The notes below the pieces were generated by a model. That model did not search any database and was not told the DNA's origin. It saw only the letters and a program-made list of their open reading frames with translations. DNA of 49,676 nucleotides from Reyranella sp. (lineage in GTDB: Bacteria > Pseudomonadota > Alphaproteobacteria > Reyranellales > Reyranellaceae): NCBI GenBank assembly GCA_019745575.1, contig JAIETA010000176.1:1-49676 (forward strand), written 5' to 3'. Positions 39,996 to 49,601 of this stretch are shown here, in pieces (position 1 is the first letter of the stretch; the number at the start of each line of letters is the position of its first letter). The position numbers were made by a program, and so were the translations under genes.

Positions 39996-42900
39996 ATGGC
40001 CGAAGAAACCAAGATCATTCGGATTATCGTCGACAGCTCGAAGGCGGTCGATGGCTCGGCGGCGGCCACGCGGGCGCTCGAGAAACTCGAGCGCAGCACC
40101 GCCTCCATGGATACCGCGCTCGCCCGCATGGAGAAGGGGCTGGGCGGCATCGGCATGCTCATCAAGGCGAACCTCGCGTTGGCCTTGGCCGATGTTGCCG
40201 CGCGCATGGTTCAAATGGCAAAGGGCGCCTTCGACGCCGCCGCCGGCATGGACGAGCTCGCCGAGCAGTTGGGGGTGACGGCGAAGGGCCTGCAGGGGCT
40301 TCAATTCTCGGCCGTGCAAAGCGGTGTGAAGCTCGAGCAGCTCGAGGCCGGCGTGGCAAAGTTCTCGCAGAAGATGGGCGAGGCGGCCGGCGGTAGCAAG
40401 GAAATGATCGAGGCGCTGGACCGTATCGGCGTAAAAGTGCTCGACGCAGCCGGCAAGCTGCGGCCGACCGAGACGCTGCTTCAGGAGGTGGCCGCCTCGA
40501 TCTCGGCCATCGACGACCCCGCCCGCCGGGCAGCCGCCGCCGTCGATTTCTTCGGCAAGGCCGGCACCCGCATGTTGCCGATGCTCAAGGATATGTCGGG
40601 CGGTATGGATGAAATGGCGGCCAGGGCCAAAGCCGCCGGCGCCTTCATCGAGGCGGACACCGTGGCGAAGCTCGACAAGCTCGCCGACTCGGCGGAACGA
40701 TCGAAGCTCACTCTGCGGGCTTTCTTTGCCGAGAATGGCGCGGGGCCTCTCACGACCACGCTTGACGGCATCAACTCGCTGCTTGGAAAGCTCGCGGGTT
40801 ATCTCCGCGCCATCAGGTCGGATTGGACAAACCTTTTCAGTCACGATTCCAATGCCGAGCAGAAGCTAAATCTCACCATCGCCGATCGCGAAAGCAAAAT
40901 CCGCGAGGCCGAGGCGCGTATCGCGAAAGACCCGAATCGGGCCGCCGATTTTCGCCTCATCGATCAATGGCGCGGCGATATTGGCGGTGCCCGGCGCGAA
41001 TTGGCGAAAATGGACGCGGCAACCGGGCGCAATGTCGGCCTGGTCGATGACGTGCCGCGCTCTTCGCCGCTGCCGCCACCTGGCGTCAGCAACCCGGCCC
41101 CCGCGGGTACCGGCCAGGGCGAGGCCGACCGCATCGCCAAGCTCATGCGCGACACGGCGCGCGACGTGGAAGGCGCCAACGCCTACGCGGCGGCGAGCGA
41201 GCGCGGCGCCCGCGCCGTGTCCGACCTTGAAATCCACTTCAAGGCATTGAAGTCGGCCCAGGACGCCTACGGCAACACGGCCGACAAGAACGCCACTCAG
41301 GTGGCCGCGCTCACGGCGAAGATAGAAGAGCAGCTGAAGGTGGCCGAGCGCCTAAAAAACCTCAAGGAATTCAACCTCGGCACCGAGGAGCTCGAGCGAG
41401 CCAACAGTCTCCTCGAGGTCGAGAACGCGCTCATCAACGCCAACGCCGAGGACCGGGCCCGCGAGATCGCGCTCATCCGTCTCAAGAACGATGTGCAGAC
41501 GAAGGGCCTGGACGAGAGCAACCCGAAGGAGCGGGAAGCCATCGACCGCCGGCGCGAGGCAATCACGCAGAATGAGCGGCTGAAGGCGCAGGGCGAGGAG
41601 CTCAAGAAGGCCAACGAATTGTGGACCGCGCCGCTCAAGTCGGCGCTGGAAAGCATCCAGTCGACGGCCGCCGACATGTTCGACTCCATGCTCGAGCGCG
41701 GCAGCTTCTCCTTCGAAGAACTCGGCACTATCGCCAAGCGGATGGTCCGTCAGATGATCGCGGAGTTTGCGGCACTGGCGGTGATCCGGCCCATGCTTGC
41801 CGGTGTGGTCGGCGGCCTCGGGTCGATTGGCCTGGTGAGCCCGGCAACGGCGGGCAGCCTCGGCTATGGCTCGGGTGCGGGCAGCTCGAGCTTCTTTATG
41901 CCAAGCCTCGGCGGCGGGTCGTCCTTCGGCTTTCTCAATAATGCCATTATCCCGGCCTCCTACGGCGGCGCGCCCGGCGGTTATGACAGCATCGGCCAAC
42001 TGATATCGCAGGGCAGCCCGGCGGGCCTCGGTGGCTTGACGTGGGGGCAGGGGTTGGCCGGCATCGGCTCCATCGGCTTCGGCGCCTACAATCTTGCCAC
42101 GGCCAAGAACGCCGGCGGCGCCTTTGGCGGGATAGGCGGCATCCTCGGTGGTGGTCTCGGTCTTGCCGCGAGCGCCGGGCTCATCGGTTCGGCGTTCGGG
42201 CCGATCGGCACGGCCATCGGCTTCCTGGCGCCGCTGCTCGGCAGCCTGTTCGGCGGTGAGGAGTACAAGTGGGATCCGCTGGCCGGCGCCAACATCCAAT
42301 TCAATCCGAGCGCCAACGGCTACACGTCGAACGCCACGCAGCAACTCGGCGGCAAGAGTATTGCCGGCCAGTTCGGCGGCGTCTCGGGCACTCTCGATGC
42401 GCTGTTCGCCAGGGCCGGCGGCATCACCAATGCGGGCAACGCCTTCGGCGCGTCGATCTGGAACAACCAGCGCGAGGGCACGACCTCGACCTATCTGATC
42501 TCCCCGACGCAGGGCTCGAATCAGCAGACCTATGACGAGAGCGGCGACCCGGCGGCGGCGGTCGATCGGCTTATTGCCAAGGTGTTCTATAACTCGATCC
42601 AGAACAACGCGGCCATGCATGCGTCGCCGACCCTGCGCACGGCGTTCGGCAACAAGGAGCCGACCAGCACCGCGGCGCTCAAGAGTCTTCTCGATTTGAT
42701 CGACGCCTACGATTCGTTCGGCAAGGCGACGGTGCTGGCCAAGACCGCGCTTGAGGAAATCAACAGCCGGTTTTCGGCCATGTCGGCCGTCGCGAGCGAA
42801 TACGGATTGGCTCTGGCGCCCATTCAGGCCGAGCAAAAGAAGGTGACCGAGCGGTATGCCCGCGACTTCATCGACGGGATGATCGACCCGCTGGCGGTGC

Positions 42901-43490
42901 AGCTCCGGGCGCTGGAAGATCAGCGCAAGGACTCGCTCGCGAGCGCCGAGTATATCCGCGACAACGTGAAGGACGTTTACGTCGATATCGCGCGCATCAC
43001 CGAGTACTGGACGAACAAGCGGCGTGAGCTCGAGGAGCAGTATTACCAGGGTTCGATCGGCCAACTGCAGGCGCTCATCCGCCGCCTGACCTATGGCGAC
43101 CTTGCCAACGCCTCGCCGGACACCTCGCTGGCTGGCACGCGCGGCACCTATGAGGCGGCGCTCGCGCAATCCCGCGCCGGTAGCGCTTCGGCCTTCTCCA
43201 ATCTGGCCGGCTATGCCGAGACCTATACCAGCACGGCGCGCAGCTATTTTGCGAGCTCGGCCGAGTACGATGCGCTGATTTCGCAAATCCGGCGAGACCT
43301 CGAGGAGCAAGTGGCGGCGAGGGGCGGGGGCGGCGGTGGCGTGACCGGCTCCGCGACCGCCAACGACGCCAGCAACGCGGTGCTGCAATCGAACGCTGAG
43401 CTGCGCAGCATGTTCGCCACCGTCATCAACGACAACGCCGAGCTCAAGAGCCAGATGGCTGCCCTGGTGGCCCAACTGCAGCGCAAATAG
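39996..43490 (+). CDS. Tail length tape measure protein
   Basis: A 1164-residue protein, the largest gene in the window. The N-terminal part is helical (TRALEKLERSTASMDTALAR, GLGGIGMLIKANLALALADV). A long coiled region occupies the centre (RDTARDVEGANAYAAASERG, KNLKEFNLGTEELERANSLL). A hydrophobic Gly-rich segment lies at ~705-752 (GGIGGILGGGLGLAASAGLI). A C-terminal coiled-coil ends with QMAALVAQLQRK. By the usual 1.5 Angstrom per residue rule the tail would be of ordinary siphovirus length. Confidence 0.92.
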   Translation: MAEETKIIRIIVDSSKAVDGSAAATRALEKLERSTASMDTALARMEKGLGGIGMLIKANLALALADVAARMVQMAKGAFDAAAGMDELAEQLGVTAKGLQGLQFSAVQSGVKLEQLEAGVAKFSQKMGEAAGGSKEMIEALDRIGVKVLDAAGKLRPTETLLQEVAASISAIDDPARRAAAAVDFFGKAGTRMLPMLKDMSGGMDEMAARAKAAGAFIEADTVAKLDKLADSAERSKLTLRAFFAENGAGPLTTTLDGINSLLGKLAGYLRAIRSDWTNLFSHDSNAEQKLNLTIADRESKIREAEARIAKDPNRAADFRLIDQWRGDIGGARRELAKMDAATGRNVGLVDDVPRSSPLPPPGVSNPAPAGTGQGEADRIAKLMRDTARDVEGANAYAAASERGARAVSDLEIHFKALKSAQDAYGNTADKNATQVAALTAKIEEQLKVAERLKNLKEFNLGTEELERANSLLEVENALINANAEDRAREIALIRLKNDVQTKGLDESNPKEREAIDRRREAITQNERLKAQGEELKKANELWTAPLKSALESIQSTAADMFDSMLERGSFSFEELGTIAKRMVRQMIAEFAALAVIRPMLAGVVGGLGSIGLVSPATAGSLGYGSGAGSSSFFMPSLGGGSSFGFLNNAIIPASYGGAPGGYDSIGQLISQGSPAGLGGLTWGQGLAGIGSIGFGAYNLATAKNAGGAFGGIGGILGGGLGLAASAGLIGSAFGPIGTAIGFLAPLLGSLFGGEEYKWDPLAGANIQFNPSANGYTSNATQQLGGKSIAGQFGGVSGTLDALFARAGGITNAGNAFGASIWNNQREGTTSTYLISPTQGSNQQTYDESGDPAAAVDRLIAKVFYNSIQNNAAMHASPTLRTAFGNKEPTSTAALKSLLDLIDAYDSFGKATVLAKTALEEINSRFSAMSAVASEYGLALAPIQAEQKKVTERYARDFIDGMIDPLAVQLRALEDQRKDSLASAEYIRDNVKDVYVDIARITEYWTNKRRELEEQYYQGSIGQLQALIRRLTYGDLANASPDTSLAGTRGTYEAALAQSRAGSASAFSNLAGYAETYTSTARSYFASSAEYDALISQIRRDLEEQVAARGGGGGGVTGSATANDASNAVLQSNAELRSMFATVINDNAELKSQMAALVAQLQRK

Positions 43491-43493
43491 ACC

Positions 43494-45254
43494 ATGCCCG
43501 AGCTCTTCTACCTTCGGACGGCGCCACCCTATCCTTTCGGCGCGGCGCCGCGCGACTTCCCGCGATCGTTCCTGCTCTATGCCGGCGTCGACCCGCTCAA
43601 CCTCGGTGTGCATGAGGGCAAGGGCTACCTGCTCGCCATGACGCCGTTTGACGCGGCACTCACGCTCGACCTCCCGGCGCCGCCGTTCCCGTTCGGTGGC
43701 AATGCCAGGCGCACGCCGCGGGCCTTCACCACGCAGGGCAAAGCGGTCACCATTTACCCGGCGGCCACCGGTAACGCGGCGCGCTCTAGCGCACCACTCG
43801 ACACCCCGGCCAATACGTGGGTCGGCGGCTACCTGTCCGGCAAGTTCAACTATGAAATCGCGCTCTTTTCCGGTGCCGACCCGACGCGGGGCGGGAGCGC
43901 CACGGTGGGCGTGCTCGAGCTTGAAGACCCGGCCGGCGAGCTTGATGACCTGCGCACGCTCGGATGGGACGGCGCCCCGCTCGAGCTCCGCCGCGGCGAT
44001 CCCGATGCGCTCTTTTCGACCTTCACCACGGTGGCCAAGCTCACCACGGCCGGGCTCCGCTACAACACCCGCAAGAAGGAAATCAGACTCCGCGACCTCG
44101 CGTGGAAGCTCATGCAAGCCGAGCTCCACGGCCTGCGCTACGGCGGCACCGGCGGCTCAGACGGCGACGCCACGCTTGCCGGCCGGATCAAGCCCTATTG
44201 CATCGGCTCGGTCTATAACATCACGCCGGTGCAAATCTCGGCCGCGTCGCTCATCTATCAGGTGTCGTGCTTCTCGGTGCTCGGCATCGACGTCGTGAAG
44301 GATGGCGGCGCGGCGCTCACTTTGGATGACGATCACGCGACCTATGCCGACCTATCGGCGGCATCGGTAGCCGCCGGCCACTATGCGACATGCAAGGCGC
44401 TCGGGCTGTTCAAGCTCGGGGCGGCGCCGGTCTACATCATCACGGCGGACGTGCGTGGCGACAACGACACGCTCAACGGCATCGCCTATCCGCACACCCG
44501 CGCGCACATCGCCAGGCGCATCGCCACCGGCCGCGGCACGGTCAAGCTAGACGATCCCGTCGACATTGACGGCACGGCCTTCGAATATCTTGACCAGCGG
44601 CAGACTGCGACGCTTGGTTATTATTGGGACAAGGAAATCACCAAGGCCGAGGCTTTGGCCGAGGTCATGGCGGGGTGTCTCGGCTGGTGGGCCGTCCGGC
44701 TCAACGGCACCATCGCGGTTGGGCAAGTCGAGGATCCAGCCGACGTGGCGCCGCTCTTCTCGCTGTCCTATCCGACCGATGACGGCGGCCAGGAGTCGCG
44801 GGTGGATGAGCCCGCGATGACGGATTATCAACCGCCCCGGCGGTCCACCCTCATGGGATGGTCGCGCAACTACACGCCGCTTGCCGTCAACCAAATCGCG
44901 GGCGCGGTGCCTCAGTCGATCTCGGCGATACTGCAGGGACAAGGCCGCTTCACGACTTCGGAAGACCTATGGGTGGCCGGCAGCTTCCCGACGTCGCCAG
45001 TGGTGGCGGTTAATGGCGGCTTCGTGAACGAAAGCGACGCGCAATTGGAGGGCGATCGGCAGCGGCGCCTTCTCCGCACCCGCCGCGACTATTTCGAGAT
45101 TCCCGCCGTCATCGACCCATTCGCCGACGTTGCCGGCCGGGTCATCAACATCGCGAATGCCAACCGCATCGGTCTCGACGCCTCGCGCAACCTTTTCTGC
45201 TTCGGCATCGCAGTGAACGCGAACGCCAAGCCTATCCTGAAACTGTGGGGCTAG
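43494..45254 (+). CDS. Tail tip/hub protein
   Basis: A 586-residue protein with FNYEIALFSGADPTRGGSAT, GVLELEDPAGELDDLRTLGW, then a beta-rich middle and LAEVMAGCLGWWAVRLNGTI, PPRRSTLMGWSRNYTPLAVN. The layout resembles hub or baseplate-type proteins that follow the tape measure in siphovirus and GTA clusters. The specific homologue is not recognised with certainty. Confidence 0.65.
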   Translation: MPELFYLRTAPPYPFGAAPRDFPRSFLLYAGVDPLNLGVHEGKGYLLAMTPFDAALTLDLPAPPFPFGGNARRTPRAFTTQGKAVTIYPAATGNAARSSAPLDTPANTWVGGYLSGKFNYEIALFSGADPTRGGSATVGVLELEDPAGELDDLRTLGWDGAPLELRRGDPDALFSTFTTVAKLTTAGLRYNTRKKEIRLRDLAWKLMQAELHGLRYGGTGGSDGDATLAGRIKPYCIGSVYNITPVQISAASLIYQVSCFSVLGIDVVKDGGAALTLDDDHATYADLSAASVAAGHYATCKALGLFKLGAAPVYIITADVRGDNDTLNGIAYPHTRAHIARRIATGRGTVKLDDPVDIDGTAFEYLDQRQTATLGYYWDKEITKAEALAEVMAGCLGWWAVRLNGTIAVGQVEDPADVAPLFSLSYPTDDGGQESRVDEPAMTDYQPPRRSTLMGWSRNYTPLAVNQIAGAVPQSISAILQGQGRFTTSEDLWVAGSFPTSPVVAVNGGFVNESDAQLEGDRQRRLLRTRRDYFEIPAVIDPFADVAGRVINIANANRIGLDASRNLFCFGIAVNANAKPILKLWG

Positions 45255-45257
45255 GCC

Positions 45258-46085
45258 GTGGCAAATATCGCGATCCTCTCGCCGACCAAGTCGGATACGG
45301 CGACGCTGGCGGCCGACTCCGAAGTGTCGACCCTGCCGGCAAGCAACCTGCAGAACATGCAGCCCAAGCGGAAATGGCGCACCGCGGGCCTCACGCCCTA
45401 CCTCACGCTCGACTTCGGCACCGCGGGCCTCGCCTGCAATGGCCTGGCGCTGATCGGCCATAACCTCACCGCCGCCGCCACCCTCCGGGTGCGAGCCAAG
45501 GCAACGTCCGATGTGACCGTATCGCCCACCGTGGACACCGGTGCGGTTTCGGCCTGGCCGGCGACCGGCAAGCCCGCCGAGCCCTACTGGCCGCAGTATC
45601 TTTCGTGGGTCGCGTGGTCGAATGCCTCGGCGCTCCGCTACTGGCGCGTCGACATTGCCGATGGCGGCAACACCGATGGCTACCTGCAGGCCGGGCGCCT
45701 CATGCTCTGCCGCTACTGGCAACCCACCGTCAACTTCGACCTCGCCGGCACGCCGTTGGGCTTCGATCAGGTCGACGTGCAAACCCGCACCGACTACGGC
45801 GAGATTTTTACGGACCGCCGCTCGCGCTCGGCCGCCAGGCGCTTTTCGCTGCAAATCTCCGCCGCCGATCGCCGCGAGGTAATGGATGGCATCGCCGAGA
45901 TTCAGCGCCTTCGCGGCATGTGGGGCGACGTCGCGGTGATGCTCGACCCGGCGGTTACGACCGACTTTCACCGCCATTCGATGCAGGGCGTTTTTACCGC
46001 GCCACAGGAGCACCTAATGGTCCCGCAATTCACGGCCAACGGCGAAGCCTGGACCGTCAATTTTCCTCTTCGCGAAGTGATCTAG
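45258..46085 (+). CDS. Tail tip protein, possible carbohydrate-binding fold
   Basis: A 275-residue protein from a GTG two codons past the previous stop. RKWRTAGLTPYLTLDFGTAG, NGLALIGHNLTAAATLRVRA and SALRYWRVDIADGGNTDGYL resemble the discoidin-like jelly-roll seen in some tail tip proteins, with W/Y-rich strands. It could bind host surface sugar. Family unassigned; the tail-tip role comes from gene order. Confidence 0.6.
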   Translation: MANIAILSPTKSDTATLAADSEVSTLPASNLQNMQPKRKWRTAGLTPYLTLDFGTAGLACNGLALIGHNLTAAATLRVRAKATSDVTVSPTVDTGAVSAWPATGKPAEPYWPQYLSWVAWSNASALRYWRVDIADGGNTDGYLQAGRLMLCRYWQPTVNFDLAGTPLGFDQVDVQTRTDYGEIFTDRRSRSAARRFSLQISAADRREVMDGIAEIQRLRGMWGDVAVMLDPAVTTDFHRHSMQGVFTAPQEHLMVPQFTANGEAWTVNFPLREVI

Positions 46086-46094
46086 GAGCCGCAG

Positions 46095-47663
46095 ATGTTC
46101 GCCGACAAGACAATGGAGACCGGCGCAAGCGCGGGCACCAGCGACCTCACGCTTGGCACATCGGTATCGGGTTGGAAAACCTGGCGCTCGCAGAAGGCCG
46201 ACACCACGGTGGTGCCCTACTTTGCGGAAATCGCGGACGGCTCCATTTGGGAGGTGGGCTACGGCACGCTCACCTATGGCAGCCCGGACAAGATCACCGG
46301 CCGGGTGCTGATGCTCTCGAGCACTGGCTCGCTGGTCAATTTTGCCAGTGCCACCGTCTACGTCATGTCGATTCCCAACGCGGCGATTCTCAACCACCTC
46401 ATCGGCGGCGGCGGTGCTGCCGCGCGGCCGGGCTGGCTGCCCATCGGCGGTCGGTGGCGCGATGACAGCGCCGGGCTCGGCACGCGCGCCATCGACTACA
46501 TCAAGACTGGCTCGGGCGCCTCGGCTAACTCGGAAACCGGCCGGCTGGACGGCGCCAGCGGCATCTATGTGGCGAGCAACGCCGCGCCGATCCGCGACAC
46601 CACCACCAGCGGCAGCACCATCGGCATCAACGATCGCGGCTATATTGTAAACCACGATACCACCGCCGCCGTCCGCGTGGCAGCGCTTCCGGCCGTCGCG
46701 ACCGCCACCGCCGGCTTCTATGTCGGCATCTATGCCGATGGCATCTTTCCCGTCCGCATCACCACCAACTCGGGCGAGGCCATCGACAACAGCGTGGTGC
46801 CGCCGGGCCAGGTGGTGTGGGTGCGGTGCACCGGGGCCAAGTGGCTGACGCAGGGTAGTGCCACCCAAGCGCTCATCGGGCGCCGGCAGACGGTAACCAC
46901 CGGCCCGCTTTCGTCGGGTGCGCCAAGCTTCCTGGCCACGGCGAGCGGCCTCAACCTCGCCACACAGAACATCGCTGCCGCCACGCCGCTCATCGTGCGC
47001 GCGAGCAACGGCGCCGTCGATCGGTGGGGCTTGTCGGCCGGCAACCTCACCTTCTCGTCGCTCACCGACGCCACTACCAACTATCTCTATGTCACGGTCG
47101 GTGTCGACGGCCCGCTCACGGCGGGCAAGACGACGCTTGCGCCGATCTATCAGGAGAGCGGCACGCCCGCGACCACCAACGGGCAGTTCACGTTCAACTA
47201 TGGCGAAATGAAAGGCTACCTCGGCAATGGCTCGAGTGCGCCGCAGGCTTATGTGGCCTTCATCGGCGAGGCCACCACCTCGGGCGGCAATATCACCGCC
47301 GTGACGGCCTATGCCTACAACGGCCGGTACGACTCGGGCTACACCGCGACGCTGCCGGCCGGCGGTATCGGCGTCACCAAGAACCACAACATCGGTTGCC
47401 TGCCGCTGGCCTTCGAATTCCGCGCGCACTGCACGACGACGGACGCGGGCTGGGCGGTCGGCGATGAGATCAGCACAAAGAACATGACCGGCTACAACGG
47501 CGCCAGCGACACCGTGCCTGTGATCGGCTCCGGCACCAAGGCGATGACGGCGCAAACTTCCGGCAACCCGTTCTACGTGCTGCACAAATCGACCGGGGCG
47601 GTCACGGCGCTCACGCTCGCCAGCTGGAAGTACCGCATGACCGCAGACAGGGGGTGGGGATGA
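46095..47663 (+). CDS. Tail fibre / receptor-binding protein
   Basis: A 522-residue protein. The N-terminal ~120 residues (LGTSVSGWKTWRSQKADTTV, SIWEVGYGTLTYGSPDKITG) form an attachment domain common in phage fibres. The rest is Gly/Ser/Thr/Ala-rich with repetitive beta segments (AGFYVGIYADGIFPVRITTN, LTAGKTTLAPIYQES). It lies after the tail tip genes and before lysis, the usual host-range fibre position. Confidence 0.75.
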   Translation: MFADKTMETGASAGTSDLTLGTSVSGWKTWRSQKADTTVVPYFAEIADGSIWEVGYGTLTYGSPDKITGRVLMLSSTGSLVNFASATVYVMSIPNAAILNHLIGGGGAAARPGWLPIGGRWRDDSAGLGTRAIDYIKTGSGASANSETGRLDGASGIYVASNAAPIRDTTTSGSTIGINDRGYIVNHDTTAAVRVAALPAVATATAGFYVGIYADGIFPVRITTNSGEAIDNSVVPPGQVVWVRCTGAKWLTQGSATQALIGRRQTVTTGPLSSGAPSFLATASGLNLATQNIAAATPLIVRASNGAVDRWGLSAGNLTFSSLTDATTNYLYVTVGVDGPLTAGKTTLAPIYQESGTPATTNGQFTFNYGEMKGYLGNGSSAPQAYVAFIGEATTSGGNITAVTAYAYNGRYDSGYTATLPAGGIGVTKNHNIGCLPLAFEFRAHCTTTDAGWAVGDEISTKNMTGYNGASDTVPVIGSGTKAMTAQTSGNPFYVLHKSTGAVTALTLASWKYRMTADRGWG

Positions 47664-47902
47664 AAACGCTTTACACCAGCGACAGCACCAACTTCTACGA
47701 AGGCGACATGCAGGACGGCGACCGCGAGGCGACGGCCGCGGAGTTGGCAGCGCGCGACGCCGGGCAGGCCAGGCGGGATGCCATGCCGACCTACACCGAA
47801 AAGGTCGATGCACTGATCGAGGGCGGCGAGGCGCTCGAGGCGATAAAGCAAAGGATCGCGGCCGTGGTGGCGATTGACGCCGCCGCCGGAAGGATTGGCT
47901 AA
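47660..47902 (+). CDS. Small protein, possible fibre-assembly partner (80 aa)
   Basis: An 80-residue protein: KTLYTSDSTNFYEGDMQDGD REATAAELAARDAGQARRD, TYTEKVDALIEGGEALEAIK. The layout of a short beta start and long helix resembles small fibre-assembly chaperone-like proteins. The ATG overlaps the fibre stop (ATGA). Role inferred from position only. Confidence 0.6.
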   Translation: MKTLYTSDSTNFYEGDMQDGDREATAAELAARDAGQARRDAMPTYTEKVDALIEGGEALEAIKQRIAAVVAIDAAAGRIG

Positions 47903-48241
47903 GTGTCAGATATTGCGCCCGCCAAGCCCGGACGCTTCGTTGACCGCTTCACCACCGGCAACTTGATCGAGCTCGGCGTGATATGCGGCATGGGGCTCAT
48001 TGCCTGGGCCACCTTGACGTCCGACTTTCGGGCGCTCGCGCAACGGGTCGACCAAGGCGACAAACGCGACGAAAAGACCGCCGACGTGCTCGACGTGCTC
48101 AAAGGCTCGGTTATCCGAATCGAGACGGAGCAAAAAGCGGTTCGATCCGAGACGGACCGTCAGGGCCGCCAACTCGACCGCATCGAGCAACTGCTCCGCA
48201 GCGGCACCACCCCGATGCCGCCGCCGCGCACCACGCCGTAG
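47903..48241 (+). CDS. Membrane-anchored coiled-coil protein of the lysis region
   Basis: A 112-residue protein starting at GTG directly after the previous stop. One membrane helix (LIELGVICGMGLIAWATL) is followed by a periplasmic coiled coil (DEKTADVLDVLKGSVIRIET, SETDRQGRQLDRIEQLL). This is i-spanin or pinholin-like topology. It lies immediately before the endolysin, so a lysis role is likely. Confidence 0.6.
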   Translation: MSDIAPAKPGRFVDRFTTGNLIELGVICGMGLIAWATLTSDFRALAQRVDQGDKRDEKTADVLDVLKGSVIRIETEQKAVRSETDRQGRQLDRIEQLLRSGTTPMPPPRTTP

Positions 48242-48319
48242 CCGGCGCTTCCAACAAACCAAGAGGCTCGATCGCGTGACATTCTTCGCGGGCTGGGCGC
48301 TGTTCGAGAGGTTCCACAA

Positions 48320-48892
48320 ATGAGTTTTAGCGATACCGACTACGAGGCGGCCGCGACGCGCCTCGGTGTTCCCGTGGCTGCCATAAAAGCCGTGGCCGAG
48401 GTGGAGGCGGGTGGGGCGACCCACTGGAACATCGCCGGCGCGCTTCGGCCGCCGGTGCGGCTTGAGGCGCACTGGTTCGGCAAGCTGACGGGCTACCAGT
48501 TCAATGCTAGCCACCCGGCGATCAGTTGCACCCGGTGGACGCCGGGCTTGGCTGCCAGCACATGGGCCGGCGCCTGGGCACAGGTCGAGGCGGCCTGTGT
48601 GCTCGACGAGGATGCGGCGTTGCAGGCCACCAGCTGGGGCGCGTTCCAGATCATGGGGTTCCACTGGAAGTCTCTGGGTTACGGCAGCGTGCAGGAAGTG
48701 GTTGCGGCGATGGACACCGCCGGAGGCCAGCTCGACGCCTTCGTGCGCTTCGTCGAGGCCGATCCGGTGCTTGTCGATGCCCTGCGGCGCCAGGACTGGC
48801 ACGCCTTTGCCGGACGTTACAACGGCCCGGGGCAGTTCGATCACTACGCCGGCCGGATCGCCCAGGCCTATGCACGCCATGGAGGAGAATGA
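48320..48892 (+). CDS. N-acetylmuramidase endolysin (DUF3380 type)
   Basis: A 190-residue enzyme of the N-acetylmuramidase family. VAAIKAVAEVEAGG contains the catalytic-type Glu27, and LQATSWGAFQIMGFHWKSLG is the family's FQIMG signature; AGRYNGPGQFDHYAGRIAQA closes it. No signal peptide is visible, so export depends on the holin encoded next. Its TGA overlaps the holin ATG. Confidence 0.9.
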   Translation: MSFSDTDYEAAATRLGVPVAAIKAVAEVEAGGATHWNIAGALRPPVRLEAHWFGKLTGYQFNASHPAISCTRWTPGLAASTWAGAWAQVEAACVLDEDAALQATSWGAFQIMGFHWKSLGYGSVQEVVAAMDTAGGQLDAFVRFVEADPVLVDALRRQDWHAFAGRYNGPGQFDHYAGRIAQAYARHGGE

Positions 48893-49425
48893 TGCCGTTG
48901 CTTCCGCTGCTGCTGGGCGTGGCGCCCACCGTCGCGTCGTGGATCCTGGGCGACAGGACCGGGGCTGCCTTCGAGAAGGTGACGGGCATCGCCCGCGAGA
49001 TCCTTGGCACCGATGACCCCTCGGGCATGGAGGCTGCGATCGCGCGTGATCCCAACGCGGCCCTGCAGTTCAAGACGGCGCTGATCCAGGCTGAGGCCGA
49101 TGCCCGGCGGCTCGAGCATGAGGCCATCCTGGCCCAGATCCGCGACGTGCAGAGTGCTCGAGAGCAGACGGTACGCCTGGCCGAGGCGAAGAGCCCGATC
49201 GCCTATGGGGCTGTATTGGTGTCGGCCATCGTGTTGGTGGGCTTCGCCGTCATGCTGTGGCTGGTCATCCGGGAGGAGGTACCGGCCAATCAGCGCGATA
49301 TGGTCACCTTGTTGCTGGGCACGCTTGCAGGGATGGCTTCCAGTGTCGTGGCGTACTGGGTTGGCTCGTCCAACGGATCAATGCAGAAGAATGCGGCTTT
49401 GGAGAAAGCGCTGATACAACGATGA
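48889..49425 (+). CDS. GTA-type 3TM holin
   Basis: A 178-residue membrane protein matching the layout of the 3TM holin family first described in gene-transfer agents. It has a hydrophobic N-terminus (3-20), a helical loop with a charged stretch (LIQAEADARRLEHEAILAQI), and two C-terminal spans (104-127 and 137-159, GTLAGMASSVVAYWVGSS). Two ATGs are available; the first overlaps the endolysin stop. It permits endolysin release. It is the last recognised phage gene. Confidence 0.85.
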   Translation: MMPLLPLLLGVAPTVASWILGDRTGAAFEKVTGIAREILGTDDPSGMEAAIARDPNAALQFKTALIQAEADARRLEHEAILAQIRDVQSAREQTVRLAEAKSPIAYGAVLVSAIVLVGFAVMLWLVIREEVPANQRDMVTLLLGTLAGMASSVVAYWVGSSNGSMQKNAALEKALIQR

Positions 49426-49601
49426 TTGCCAACTTGTGGTGGAAATAGCGGGGCTGCCAGGCACCTCAACAGCGCGCCTTTGCAATAGCGCGAGCACGCC
49501 CCCTTGGCTTGGATCGTGGTACTTTTCCCAACAGCTCTCGGTACGTTGCCTCGCGGTCTCCATCGACCCGAGGTGGTTCGTATGGCAATGCATCGACGTA
49601 G
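49426..49601. other. Sequence between holin gene and IS end
   Basis: No phage gene is recognisable. A leftward frame ending at 49466 (…DREATYRELLGKVPRSKPRG) runs to the IS boundary and could be the 3' end of a host or phage gene cut by the insertion sequence. Coding status is doubtful. No copy of the tRNA-Met 3' end is seen, so the right attachment site is not here. Confidence 0.3.

Noticed and set aside
41352-44129. Very long leftward open frame (925 codons) opposite the tape measure and hub genes
   Set aside because: It is the mirror of GC-rich coding sequence: Arg/Ala/Gly/Glu-rich, no motifs, spans two well-supported genes on the other strand.
46014-47813. 599-codon leftward frame opposite the tail fibre gene
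   Set aside because: Antisense shadow with low-complexity Arg/Ala/Gly composition; the rightward fibre gene explains the region.
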